The translations under genes and the position numbers were made by a program. The notes under the pieces are model-generated. The model was not told the DNA's origin. It did not search any database and was given only the letters and a program-made list of their open reading frames with translations. Positions 7,278 to 15,172 of a stretch of DNA of 17,246 nucleotides are shown in pieces; the first letter of the stretch is position 1; the number at the start of each line of letters is the position of its first letter. Source of the stretch: Humimonas sp964465015 (GTDB taxonomy: Bacteria > Gemmatimonadota > Gemmatimonadetes > Palauibacterales > Palauibacteraceae); the NCBI GenBank assembly GCA_964465015.1, contig CAYXHP010000131.1, positions 1 through 17,246 on the forward strand, given 5' to 3'.

Positions 7278-7528
7278 GCGCACCTCCTTCGCCTCCGGGG
7301 CCAGCCCTCCCGTCCCGCCCGGCTGCCCGGGCGGCGTGCGGCGCTTCGCGGTGCGCCGGCCCCGAAACCTACGCCGCTGCGCAAGCGGCGCCGAGGAGGA
7401 CAGGGCGCCGCGTACACGCAGTAGGCCACCACGACCACGCCGACCAGCCCACCCGCCCCGACCGCGAGGGCGGCATGTGCGAGGCCGTGCAGGCCCGCAA
7501 CGAGCAGGTTGGCCACCGCCAGCGCCAC
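7274..7528 (-). pseudogene. Doubtful short membrane-protein ORF, perhaps a truncated remnant
   Basis: An 84-codon frame opens with an alanine/valine-rich hydrophobic N-terminus (A-L-A-V-A-N-L-L-V-A-G-L-H-G-L-A-H-A-A-L). A second hydrophobic stretch, V-G-V-V-V-V-A-Y-C-V-Y, follows, and then it turns into an Arg/Gly-rich tail that looks like non-coding sequence. The first half recalls small four-helix bacterial membrane proteins with an L-H-G-x-A-H motif, so this may be a gene whose 3' half was lost. The GTG at 7528 has no clear ribosome site. A CTG at 7552 in the same frame has AGGAGG 9 bases upstream but overlaps the end of the epimerase gene. The stop overlaps the zinc-finger gene start as GTGA, like the coupled genes elsewhere in the window, which argues for translation. 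A GC hairpin inside the frame argues against it. Confidence 0.3.
7372..7390. terminator. Perfect 7-bp GC hairpin between epimerase and zinc-finger genes
   Basis: CGCCGCT (7372-7378) pairs perfectly with AGCGGCG (7384-7390) around a 5-base loop. On the minus strand it lies about 150 bases after the epimerase stop and about 95 bases before the zinc-finger start. It could terminate or attenuate the epimerase transcript. There is no T-run. Confidence 0.35.
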
Positions 7529-7538
7529 CGCGATTCGC

Positions 7539-8489
7539 TCACGACCGGCCAGAGAGGAATCCCTCCTCCACCCACGTCTCCACCACGTCGTCGAGACCCT
7601 CCCGGCAGGTGGGGAAGGACGGAGCCCACCCCAGCTCGCGGCGGATCCTGGCGTTGGACGTGTTCATCGACGTGGTCAGCGACTCGAGGACGTGAGAGCC
7701 CAGGAGCCAGCGGGCGAGCCACAGCGGGAGGTGCCGGGGCGGAGGCGCGCCCACCCTCGCTGCCAGCTCCCCCAGTAGATCGGCGAAGGGCACCGGCTCG
7801 TCGTCGACGACGTTCCAGGTTCCCTCCGCTTCGGCTTCGACCGCCATGACACACGCTGCGGCCATGTCGTCCACGTGGATGGGAGCCACCAGATGCTCGC
7901 CCCTCCCCGGAACCGGGAGTCGCCGCGCTCGGAGGCGTCGAGCCATGTCTCGCATGGACGTGTCCGGACCGTAGAAAGCACCCTCCCGGAGGACGCAGAC
8001 GGAGAAGCCGTGCTGCCTTCCCTCGGCCACGGCGATGCGTTCACCGTCGACGGCGGAGCGGAGGAGCTCCGGCGGGTCGGGAGACGTGCTCTCGTCGAAG
8101 AAGCCGCGGCCCGCATCCCCCTTCACGACCCAGGCGACGCTCATCTGCAGGTAGCGGCGCGCGCCCACCGCACCGGCCGCCGAGGTGAGCGACCGCGTGC
8201 CCTCGCGCCGGATTCGGTCGTTCAGGCTCCAGCCGCCGCGCGAGCGGGCCGTCCGGCCGCTGGGAATCGAGGTGGCCGCGTGGATGACGACCTCCGCGCC
8301 GCGGGCCGCCACGGTCAGGGCCGAAACATCGAACAGGCTGGACTCCGCCGGCCGGCCACCCAGCGACCGGACGCGATCGGCGCCGGCCGGATTCCGAGCC
8401 AACCCCACCACATCGTGGCCCCGCTCGGACAGCCGCGCCACGAGACGCCGTCCCAACACACCGGTGGCGCCCGCGAGAAGAATCCTCAA
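7539..8489 (-). CDS. NAD(P)-dependent epimerase/dehydratase-like (extended SDR) protein
   Basis: This 316-residue protein opens with a Rossmann strand and the dinucleotide motif G-A-T-G-V-L-G (7-13). V-V-I-H-A-A-T (67-73), the Q-M-S-V-A-W block (115-120), A-F-Y-G-P (171-175) and the typical C-terminal H-V-D-D-M-A-A-A and E-L-G-W-A-P follow. This order is that of extended short-chain dehydrogenases acting on nucleotide sugars or similar carbonyl substrates. The usual Y-x-x-x-K catalytic pair is not visible. Its expected place (about 141-152) reads E-L-L-R-S-A-V-D-G-E-R-I, so catalysis may be altered or absent. The TTG at 8489 is chosen because it sits immediately before the Rossmann strand, with GGAGG a few bases upstream. 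The frame is open to 8672 but the extra residues look non-coding. The substrate is unknown. Confidence 0.8.
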   Translation of the reverse strand: MRILLAGATGVLGRRLVARLSERGHDVVGLARNPAGADRVRSLGGRPAESSLFDVSALTVAARGAEVVIHAATSIPSGRTARSRGGWSLNDRIRREGTRSLTSAAGAVGARRYLQMSVAWVVKGDAGRGFFDESTSPDPPELLRSAVDGERIAVAEGRQHGFSVCVLREGAFYGPDTSMRDMARRLRARRLPVPGRGEHLVAPIHVDDMAAACVMAVEAEAEGTWNVVDDEPVPFADLLGELAARVGAPPPRHLPLWLARWLLGSHVLESLTTSMNTSNARIRRELGWAPSFPTCREGLDDVVETWVEEGFLSGRS

Positions 8490-8706
8490 AGGCCTCCGGC
8501 ACCTCCGTCGAGGGTGGAGACACCGCGTCGAGGCTCCCGCCCGCCATGTCGGGCCAGCCGTGAGCGTGCGGACGCCACGACGGTCCAACCGACCCGAGAT
8601 TCGGTTCCCGGCATTCTCCCTGGCGCCCCGCCTCCAGAGCGCCCCGTCGATCGTACGAGAGCACTCGACCACCGGATGACCGGACAGCCTGGCGGTGGTG
8701 CCACGG
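8490..8706. other. Intergenic spacer with weak hairpin after the VPS10-like gene
   Basis: This 217-bp spacer separates the VPS10-like stop from the epimerase start, both on the minus strand. An inverted repeat, ACCACCG (8668-8674) and CGGTGGT (8693-8699), lies a few bases after the VPS10-like stop and could be a terminator, but its loop is 18 bases and no T-run follows. I see no convincing promoter for the epimerase gene here. Confidence 0.3.
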
Positions 8707-11700
8707 CTACGGCTGAATCCTCAACGACAGCCCACGGGTCTCGGCCAGCTGGTTGAAGGAGGCGACGTCCGAAGTCCGGAACGCCTTCAGCTCCGCCTCG
8801 GACGTGTCCATCCAATGCTCGAACTCCTGGTTCACCGAGACCTCGCTGGCCGTCGGACCCAGGTCCGCCTCGCCCTTGTCGTAGAGCGCGGTGAGCTTCT
8901 GGTAGAGCTGGCTCGGGTGGCGGTTCAGGTCCTCGTTCCCGTCCGTGAGGTGGACGTCGATGAGCTTCCCCTCGATGGCGATGGCGCTGTCCGCCAGCGC
9001 CCGGGCGGCGTCCATCACCGGCTTCATCTTCGCGTCACTCTCGTACTGCATCTCGAGGGCCGCCACCTGCTTTCGCACCCACTCCAGCTCCTCGATCATG
9101 GAAGCGACGTGGTCGATCTCTCCCACGACCCGCTCCCGGAACGCATGCTCGGCCGCCAGGGTCTGCGGCGTGCCCGGCGAGTGCGGATCGGCCAGGACCT
9201 TCAGCGGCGCGGTGAGGGTTCGGCCACCGGTCGTGAGGCTCACGGTGTAGCCGCCCGGCACGACGAGAGGTCCCAGGACCTCGCGCGGCACCATGATCCC
9301 CGTGAGGAGGTGGAAGCCCTGGTCGTTGTTCTTCACCCACTTCGCATCGGGGGGCGGGACGAGCATGTGCGGGAGCCGCCCGTCCGGGCCGCGGAGGTCC
9401 CACCACACCCGGTTCACGCCCGCCGCGCCGTGGACCGGGAGGGTACGGATCGTGTCGCCGCTCGCATCCAGGATGGTCAGGCTCGCATGCGGGTCGGCCT
9501 CCGGAAGATAGAAGTCGACGTCCGCGCCGTAGGGCGGGTTGTGACCCACGATGCGCGCGCCCGGCTCCGAGAGGTGGCGCGAGTCGACGTGCCGGAAGCG
9601 GTAGGCGGGGCGCGGGTCGAACAGGTGGGGCGCACGGGCCGCCTCGGCCTCCGGGAGGCCGCGCAGCGAGCCGACGTCGTCCAGGATGTAGTCGCCGCGC
9701 CCGTACGTCGCGATCACCAGGTCGTCGAAGCGCTTCTGGAGCGTGAGCCAGTAGACGGGGGCGGGCGGCAGGTCGTGGCTGATGGACGTCCAGTGCGCCC
9801 CGTCGTCCCACGTCACGTACACGGCGTTGTCGGTGCCCAGGTAGAGCATCCCCTTCCGCACCGGGTCGGCGATCACGCAGTGCGCGGAGCTGTTCTTGGT
9901 GTGAGGCACGCCCGCGCTGATCATGCGCCACGATTTCCCGTAGTCGGCCGTCTCGTAGACGTAGGCGTCGTAGTCACCCATCTGCTCGCGATTGACCGTC
10001 AGATAGGCGGCGCCCGCGTCGAAGGGCGAGGGCTCGATGTTCCAGATCGTGCCCATGGGCTCCAGGCCCGGGAGGTTCTTCGTCACGTTGACCCAGTGGG
10101 TGCCGCCATCGGTCGTGAGGCTCACCTGGCCGTCGTTCGTCCCCGCCCAGATCACCCCCTGCTTCACCGGGGACTCGGCGATGGCGTACAGGGTCGACGC
10201 GTCGTACGTGTAGAGGTTGTCGTAGGTGATCCCACCGGCGTTGCCCTGGTACTTCTTCTCGTCCAGCGTGAGATCGGGGCTGATCTTCTTCCACGTCTGC
10301 CCGCCGTCGGTGGTCTCGTGGACGTACTGGCTCCCGACGTAGACGCGCTTTGAGTCGAAGGGTGAGATGGCAAGAGGTATCGTCCAGTGCCATCGATACT
10401 TCACATCCATTGGCGCCCACCCGTCCGCCACGTCCGGCCACACGCTCACGTCCCGGGACTGGCCGTCCCTGAGGTCCATGCGGCTGATCACCCCCTCGTA
10501 GCACCCCGACCACACGACGTCCGGGTCGGAGGGATCGGGCGTGGCGAAGCCGCTCTCGCAGCCGCCCACCGAGCGGAAGTCGGCGGCGTGGATGCCGCCC
10601 CCGTAGCCGCCCGAGCCGTGCAGGTTGTTGCTGGGCCCGCGGAAGGAGCTCGCGTCCTGGATGTTGCCGTACACGTGGTAGGGGACCTGGTCGTCCGTCG
10701 TCACGTGGTAGACCTGCGAGATGGGCAGGCGGATGTGCTCGAACGAGCGGCTTCCGTCGAGGCTGATGGAGACGCCCGCGTCGTTGGCCACCATGATCCG
10801 GTCCGGGTTGGTCGGGTCGATCCACATGTCGTGGTCGTCCCCGCCCGCCGAGGCGAAGCCGGTACGGCCGTAGGGCGGGACGAACGTCTTCCCGCCGTCC
10901 TGCGAGATGACGTAATTGGGGCTCAGGAAGTAGAGACGGTCCGGATCGGTGGGCGAGACGCCGAAGCGCACGTAGTAGGAGTCGCGCTGCATCATCATGT
11001 GATCGTGGCTCACGAGCTCCCACGTCGCCCCCTCGTCGTCCGAGCGGTACAGCGAGGGCTGGTCATCCTGCACCAGGGCGTAGACACGCCCGGGATCGCT
11101 CGGCGCGACGGCCACCGCCACCTTCCCCACCGGATGGTCCGCGGCCGGCATGCCGTGCCCGGCCGCCTTGTGCCACGTCGTCCCGCCGTCGTGGCTCACG
11201 TAGACGCCCCCATGCGGCCCGCCGCTGTCCAGGCTCCACGGGTGGATGAGGAGCGGCCACATCCCCGCGTAGAGCGTGTTCGGATCGGCCGGGTCCATGG
11301 CCAGGTCCGAGCAGCCCGTCGAGTCGCCCGCCGCCAGCACGTGCTCCCACGTCTTCCCGCCGTCGGTGGTGCGGTAGACACCCCGTTCGGGCTGGGGCTT
11401 GAAGAGCTGGCCCAGCGCACACACGAAGACGCGCTGCGGATCCCTCGGGTCGATGACGATGCGGCCGATGTGCCCCGTCTCCGCGAGGCCCATGTGCTGC
11501 CAGTGGTCTCCCCCATCCGTGGACCGGTACACGCCGTTCCCCATCGGATAGAAGGGCCGGATCAGGAAGGTCTCGCCCGTCCCCGCCCACACCACGGAGG
11601 GCGATGAGCGCGACACCGCCAGCGCGCCGATCGCGGCCACGTTCTGGTGGTCGAAGACCGGCTCCCAGTCGACGCCCCCGTTCCTCGTCCTCCAGATGCC

Positions 11701-11928
11701 GCCGGCGGCCGCCCCGGCGTAGGCGATCATCGGGTCGCCGGCCACCCCGGCCACCGCGGCCGTCCGGTTCCCGATCGGCCCGATGAAGCGCCAGTGGAGC
11801 CGCGAGAGGTCGGCCTCCCGGCCGGACGTCGTCGTGTCGGATCGCGGTGGCGCGGCCGTCACCGCCGCCGGCGCGGCCGCCACGAACAGGACGAGAAGGC
11901 AAAACGGGATCGAGCGTCGCATGGACAT
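8707..11928 (-). CDS. Secreted VPS10/sortilin-like BNR-repeat (beta-propeller) protein
   Basis: This 1073-residue protein has a signal peptide (M-S-M-R-R-S then a hydrophobic run ending A-V-T-A, about 1-25). The main body is a chain of BNR/Asp-box repeats of the S/T-x-D-x-G-x-x-W/F type, at roughly residues 80, 138, 187, 243, 296, 341, 388, 537, 603, 657 and 704. These make one or two beta-propellers of the kind annotated as VPS10 or 'glycosyl hydrolase BNR repeat' proteins, common in Gemmatimonadota and Acidobacteriota. Enzyme activity has not been established for the group. After about residue 740 come a FlgD-like Ig segment (S-L-T-I-L-D-A-S-G-D-T-I-R) and a helical, probably coiled-coil C-terminus containing E-E-L-E-W-V-R-K-Q-V-A-A-L-E. 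The ATG at 11928 has GGAGG four bases upstream. A second ATG at 11922 is also possible. It is divergent from padR and paralogous to the gene at the right edge. Confidence 0.87.
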   Translation of the reverse strand: MSMRRSIPFCLLVLFVAAAPAAVTAAPPRSDTTTSGREADLSRLHWRFIGPIGNRTAAVAGVAGDPMIAYAGAAAGGIWRTRNGGVDWEPVFDHQNVAAIGALAVSRSSPSVVWAGTGETFLIRPFYPMGNGVYRSTDGGDHWQHMGLAETGHIGRIVIDPRDPQRVFVCALGQLFKPQPERGVYRTTDGGKTWEHVLAAGDSTGCSDLAMDPADPNTLYAGMWPLLIHPWSLDSGGPHGGVYVSHDGGTTWHKAAGHGMPAADHPVGKVAVAVAPSDPGRVYALVQDDQPSLYRSDDEGATWELVSHDHMMMQRDSYYVRFGVSPTDPDRLYFLSPNYVISQDGGKTFVPPYGRTGFASAGGDDHDMWIDPTNPDRIMVANDAGVSISLDGSRSFEHIRLPISQVYHVTTDDQVPYHVYGNIQDASSFRGPSNNLHGSGGYGGGIHAADFRSVGGCESGFATPDPSDPDVVWSGCYEGVISRMDLRDGQSRDVSVWPDVADGWAPMDVKYRWHWTIPLAISPFDSKRVYVGSQYVHETTDGGQTWKKISPDLTLDEKKYQGNAGGITYDNLYTYDASTLYAIAESPVKQGVIWAGTNDGQVSLTTDGGTHWVNVTKNLPGLEPMGTIWNIEPSPFDAGAAYLTVNREQMGDYDAYVYETADYGKSWRMISAGVPHTKNSSAHCVIADPVRKGMLYLGTDNAVYVTWDDGAHWTSISHDLPPAPVYWLTLQKRFDDLVIATYGRGDYILDDVGSLRGLPEAEAARAPHLFDPRPAYRFRHVDSRHLSEPGARIVGHNPPYGADVDFYLPEADPHASLTILDASGDTIRTLPVHGAAGVNRVWWDLRGPDGRLPHMLVPPPDAKWVKNNDQGFHLLTGIMVPREVLGPLVVPGGYTVSLTTGGRTLTAPLKVLADPHSPGTPQTLAAEHAFRERVVGEIDHVASMIEELEWVRKQVAALEMQYESDAKMKPVMDAARALADSAIAIEGKLIDVHLTDGNEDLNRHPSQLYQKLTALYDKGEADLGPTASEVSVNQEFEHWMDTSEAELKAFRTSDVASFNQLAETRGLSLRIQP

Positions 11929-11954
11929 CGAGCCTCCGGATTCGGGTCCCTCCC

Positions 11955-11983
11955 CATATCAGGCCGGGGAGCCGGAGTGTCAA
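11955..11983 (-). promoter_or_regulatory. Sigma70-like promoter for the VPS10-like gene
   Basis: On the minus strand a perfect -35 box, TTGACA (11978-11983), is followed after 17 bases by GATATG (11955-11960), a 3-of-6 match to the -10 consensus. It lies 27-55 bases upstream of the ATG at 11928, a suitable distance. The perfect -35 hexamer and exact spacing make it credible despite the weak -10. Confidence 0.5.
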
Positions 11984-12010
11984 GTTGAGAGAGGACCGAA
12001 CGTTCACGCG

Positions 12011-12039
12011 TTGACGCGCGACGTTCCATATCGTAGCTT
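12011..12039 (+). promoter_or_regulatory. Sigma70-like promoter for padR-ADOP
   Basis: TTGACG (12011-12016), 5 of 6 to the -35 consensus, is followed after 17 bases by TAGCTT (12034-12039), 3 of 6 to the -10 consensus, in one of the few AT-richer stretches of the window. An alternative -10 could lie within the TATAGA/TATGTA sequence just downstream. It sits 75-100 bases before the padR start, and its -35 box is 27 bases from the divergent -35 box. Confidence 0.45.
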
Positions 12040-12041
12040 CC

Positions 12042-12061
12042 CTATAGATTCTTATGTATAG
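12042..12061. promoter_or_regulatory. Imperfect palindrome, candidate PadR operator
   Basis: The arms CTATAGAT (12042-12049) and ATGTATAG (12054-12061) are inverted repeats matching at 7 of 8 positions, around a TCTT spacer. They are AT-rich in otherwise GC-rich DNA. The site lies just downstream of the putative -10 box and about 50 bases before padR. PadR-family dimers bind such symmetric AT-rich sites and usually repress their own operon, so autoregulation is the natural reading. Binding is inferred. Confidence 0.5.
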
Positions 12062-12112
12062 CCGCGGCCAGGCCATCCCCGGCCGCTCGGGACCGTGACG
12101 CGAGGAGGTCGA

Positions 12113-12436
12113 GTGGAGCTGCTCCGCGGCACGCTGGACGCGATGGTCCTCAAGGCGCTCTCGTGGGGTCCCCGGCACGGCTACGGCGTCAGCCGCTGGC
12201 TGCGCCGCCGGGCGGAGGGGACTCTCGACATGGAGGACGCGGCCATCTACCAGGCCCTCCACCGCATGGAGGGTCGGGGCTGGTTGGCGGCAGAGTGGGG
12301 CGTCTCGGAGAACAACCGCAGGGCCAAGTACTACCGCCTCACCGGCGAGGGTCGGGCGCAGCTGACCCGCGAGATCCGCTCGATCCGCAGGTACACGGAC
12401 GCCATGTGGAAGGTGCTGGGGGCGGAGACGGCGTGA
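12113..12436 (+). CDS. PadR family transcriptional regulator
   Basis: This 107-residue protein is a single PadR winged helix-turn-helix domain with the family pattern L-L-R-G-T-L-D-A-M-V-L-K-A-L (3-16), G-Y-G-V-S near 24-28, A-I-Y-Q-A-L-H-R-M-E (recognition helix, about 45-54) and Y-Y-R-L-T-G-E-G (75-82). A short helical dimerisation end follows. PadR proteins are dimeric, mostly repressors that respond to small ligands. The GTG at 12113 is chosen over an in-frame GTG at 12095 because AGGAGG (12103-12108) sits four bases before it and because homologues start at V/M-E-L-L-R-G-T-L. Its TGA overlaps the GTG of the permease gene (GTGA), so the two are translationally coupled. This is the classic PadR-ADOP pair. 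It probably represses its own operon and possibly the divergent VPS10-like gene. Confidence 0.92.
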   Translation: MELLRGTLDAMVLKALSWGPRHGYGVSRWLRRRAEGTLDMEDAAIYQALHRMEGRGWLAAEWGVSENNRRAKYYRLTGEGRAQLTREIRSIRRYTDAMWKVLGAETA

Positions 12437-15123
12437 GGCTGGACCGGCTTCCGCCCGGCGTGCGCCGCCTCCTCCGGCTTCCGCGCGACGTGGGCCGCCA
12501 GGCCTCCGACGACGTGGAGGCCGAGATCCGCTTCCACCTGGATTCGCGGGTGGAGGAGCTGGTGGCCGGCGGTCTGGAGCGCGGGGCCGCCGAGCGCCGT
12601 GCCCGCGAGGAGTTCGGGGACGTGGACGAGGCGCGGCGCACGCTCGGCGCCCGGACGGCACGCACCGAGCGGCGGCGCCGGCGGATGACGTGGCTCCGCG
12701 AGCTCGCGGCGGATGTGCGCTACGGCTGGCGCAAGCTCCGGTCGCGACCCGCGTTCGCCGTCACGGCCGTGCTCACCTTCGCCCTCGGGCTCGGCGCGAC
12801 GACGGCCATCTTCAGCGTCGTCTACGCGGTTCTCCTGCGTCCCCTCCCCTATCCGCGCCCGGACCGGCTGGTCCGGATCTGGGATGTCCATCCCGGCGGC
12901 TACGACCACAACATCGTCTCCAGCGGAGACTACCTGGCCTGGCGGGAGAGCGCGCGGTCGTTCCGGACGCTGGGGGCCTTCGGCTGGAACTTCGGGCTCG
13001 GCATGATCGGGCGGGACGGGAAGCCGGTGCGCGTGGAGGCCACGCAAATCGCGCCGAGCGTCTTCCGCATCCTGGGCGAGAGCGCCGCGCGCGGCCGCAC
13101 TTTTTCCCCCGCGGAGGGCCGCGACGACGGCGGACGGGTCGCGCTCCTGAGCTGGGGGCTGTGGCGCACGCGGTTCGGCGGCGACGACTCCGTCGTGGGC
13201 CGGAGCGTCGAGCTGAACGACGTGGCCTATACCGTGGTGGGCGTCATGCCGCGCGGCTTCGACTTCCCGAACCCGCAGGTGGACGTGTGGCTCCCGCTGC
13301 AGCTCGGAGCCGCCGACCGCGGAGACCACAAGGCCCACAAGTGGCGCGTCATCGGGCGCCTGCGCGATGGGGCCACCCTGGGGCAAGCGAGCTCCGAGAT
13401 CGAGACCATCACCGACCGGCTGCGGCGCCAGTATCCGGAGACCATGGAGGGCTGGGGCGTGCACCTCGTCCCCTTCCGCTCCGACCTCGTGGCGGGGGTC
13501 CGGCCGCTCCTCCTGGCGCTGCTCGGGATGGTGGTGCTGGTGCTCCTGATCACCTGCGCCAACCTGGCCAACTTGCTCCTGGCCCGAGCGCTGGGCCGCG
13601 AGCGGGAGGTGGCGGTGCGCGCGGCCCTGGGGGCCGGCCGGGGACGGCTCGTGCGCCAGTTCCTGGTGGAGAGCCTGGTGGTGGCCGTCCTCGGCGGTCT
13701 CCTCGGCGTCGGCCTCGTGGCCCTGGGCCTCCACGGGCTCGTGGCCCTGGCCCCGCGCGACATCCCGCTCCTGGGCCACACGCGGATCGATCCGGCGGTC
13801 CTGGGATTCTCGGCCGCCACCACGCTCGCGGCGACCCTGCTCTTCGGAATGGTGCCGGCCCTCCGGGCCACGGCGGCCGACCCGGCCGGGTCGCTCGGAG
13901 CCCGCGGCGGGGGCTCCACAGGGCACGCCGGCAGCCGGATCCGCTCGGGACTCCTCGTCGCCGAGGTCGCCCTCTCGGTCGTGCTCCTGGTGGGCACCGG
14001 CCTCCTGGTGAGGAGCTTCCTCAAGCTTCACGAGGCGGATCTGGGCCTCCAGCCGAATCACGTCCTGGCCGCCACCGTGGACCTCCCGAGGTCCCGGTAC
14101 CCGGACACCGGGGCGCAGGCGGCCTTCTACCGGCAGCTCGTGGACCGCGTCGAGGGGCTACCGGGCGTGGTCTCCGCGGCCGGAACGGCGGAGCCACCCG
14201 TGGTGGGCTACGACATGACCTTCGGCTTCGCGATCCAGGGACGGCCCAGCTCCCGCGCCAACGGGATGGAGAGCGACGTCCCGGTGCGCGCCGTCACGCC
14301 CGGCTACTTCGCCACCATGGGAATCCCGCTGGAGCGCGGACGGGTCTTCGACGACCGGGACCGGCCGGAGTCCCCGCGCGTGGCCGTGATCAACCGCACG
14401 CTCGCGCGGCAGAGCTGGCCGGACGCGGACCCCATCGGCCAGCGCATCAGCTTCGGCGGGCCGACGGGACCCGACTGGTGGGAGGTCGTCGGCGTGGTCG
14501 GGGACGTCAAGAACCGGGGCGCGGATCTGCCCGCGCAGCCGGCCATCTACCTCCCGCTGGCCCAGAAGACGTGGGACTGGATGTCCTGGCTCACGATCGT
14601 GGCGCGGACGCGCGCGGATCCCGCCGCCCTGGCGACCCCCTTCCGCCGCGCCCTGTGGGGCCTGGACGACCGGCTCCCTGTCCAGCGCCTGACGACGATG
14701 GACGCGATCTACGCGGAGAGCGTCGCGCGCCGTCGCTTCGCGGCCCTGCTCGTGGGCGGCTTCGGCGCCCTGGCGCTCGTGCTGGGGCTCACCGGCGTGT
14801 ACGGAGTCCTCTCCTACTCGGTCGGCGAGCGCCGACGGGAGTTCGGGGTTCGCATGGCGCTCGGGGCCGGCCGACCCGCCATCGCCGCCGCGGTCGTGGG
14901 GCGCGGTCTCCGGCTCTCGCTCCTCGGGACGGGCATCGGCCTGGTCGCGGCGCTGTGGCTGACGCGCTTCCTGAGGTCGCTGCTGTTCGAGGTCCCCGCG
15001 ACCGACCCGCTCACCTTCGTCGCCGTCCCGGTCCTCCTGGTGGCCGTGGCGTGTCTGGCGGCCTACCTGCCCGCGCGCCGGGCGGCGCGGCTCGATCCGA
15101 TCGACGTCCTCCGGAGCGAGTAG
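12433..15123 (+). CDS. ADOP-family ABC transporter permease (duplicated MacB/FtsX permease)
   Basis: This 896-residue inner-membrane protein of the 'Acidobacterial duplicated orphan permease' type is full length for the family. Residues about 24-71 are the soluble N-terminal prefix helix domain (D-D-V-E-A-E-I-R-F-H-L onward). A first membrane helix (about 107-133) and a MacB-type periplasmic domain follow. Helices at about 357-380, 414-440, 456-477 and 504-530 join the first FtsX unit to the second periplasmic domain. Helices at about 769-797, 823-847 and 859-885 end the protein, which closes with L-D-P-I-D-V-L-R-S-E. MacB-type permeases normally need an ATPase partner. None is encoded beside it, hence 'orphan', and the substrate is unknown. 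The GTG at 12433 overlaps the PadR stop, and GGAG lies 5 bases upstream. The frame is open further upstream only as a shadow of padR. Confidence 0.92.
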   Translation: MRLDRLPPGVRRLLRLPRDVGRQASDDVEAEIRFHLDSRVEELVAGGLERGAAERRAREEFGDVDEARRTLGARTARTERRRRRMTWLRELAADVRYGWRKLRSRPAFAVTAVLTFALGLGATTAIFSVVYAVLLRPLPYPRPDRLVRIWDVHPGGYDHNIVSSGDYLAWRESARSFRTLGAFGWNFGLGMIGRDGKPVRVEATQIAPSVFRILGESAARGRTFSPAEGRDDGGRVALLSWGLWRTRFGGDDSVVGRSVELNDVAYTVVGVMPRGFDFPNPQVDVWLPLQLGAADRGDHKAHKWRVIGRLRDGATLGQASSEIETITDRLRRQYPETMEGWGVHLVPFRSDLVAGVRPLLLALLGMVVLVLLITCANLANLLLARALGREREVAVRAALGAGRGRLVRQFLVESLVVAVLGGLLGVGLVALGLHGLVALAPRDIPLLGHTRIDPAVLGFSAATTLAATLLFGMVPALRATAADPAGSLGARGGGSTGHAGSRIRSGLLVAEVALSVVLLVGTGLLVRSFLKLHEADLGLQPNHVLAATVDLPRSRYPDTGAQAAFYRQLVDRVEGLPGVVSAAGTAEPPVVGYDMTFGFAIQGRPSSRANGMESDVPVRAVTPGYFATMGIPLERGRVFDDRDRPESPRVAVINRTLARQSWPDADPIGQRISFGGPTGPDWWEVVGVVGDVKNRGADLPAQPAIYLPLAQKTWDWMSWLTIVARTRADPAALATPFRRALWGLDDRLPVQRLTTMDAIYAESVARRRFAALLVGGFGALALVLGLTGVYGVLSYSVGERRREFGVRMALGAGRPAIAAAVVGRGLRLSLLGTGIGLVAALWLTRFLRSLLFEVPATDPLTFVAVPVLLVAVACLAAYLPARRAARLDPIDVLRSE

Positions 15124-15145
15124 CGCGGGCGGCCCTCCACGCGGC

Positions 15146-15165
15146 CACCGCGGCGAGCGCCGGTG
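15146..15165. terminator. Small hairpin between convergent ADOP and VPS10-like genes
   Basis: CGGC (15151-15154) pairs with GCCG (15159-15162) around GAGC, extended by CAC/GTG with a two-base bulge. It lies in the 49-bp gap between two opposing stops and could serve both transcripts. The stem is short and no T-run follows. Confidence 0.28.
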
Positions 15166-15172
15166 CCTGGGC

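Noticed and set aside
8695..11607. Two long plus-strand open frames (8695-10353 and 10387-11607) opposite the VPS10-like gene
   Set aside because: His/Val/Arg-rich antisense shadows without domains; the minus strand has a signal peptide and many Asp-boxes.
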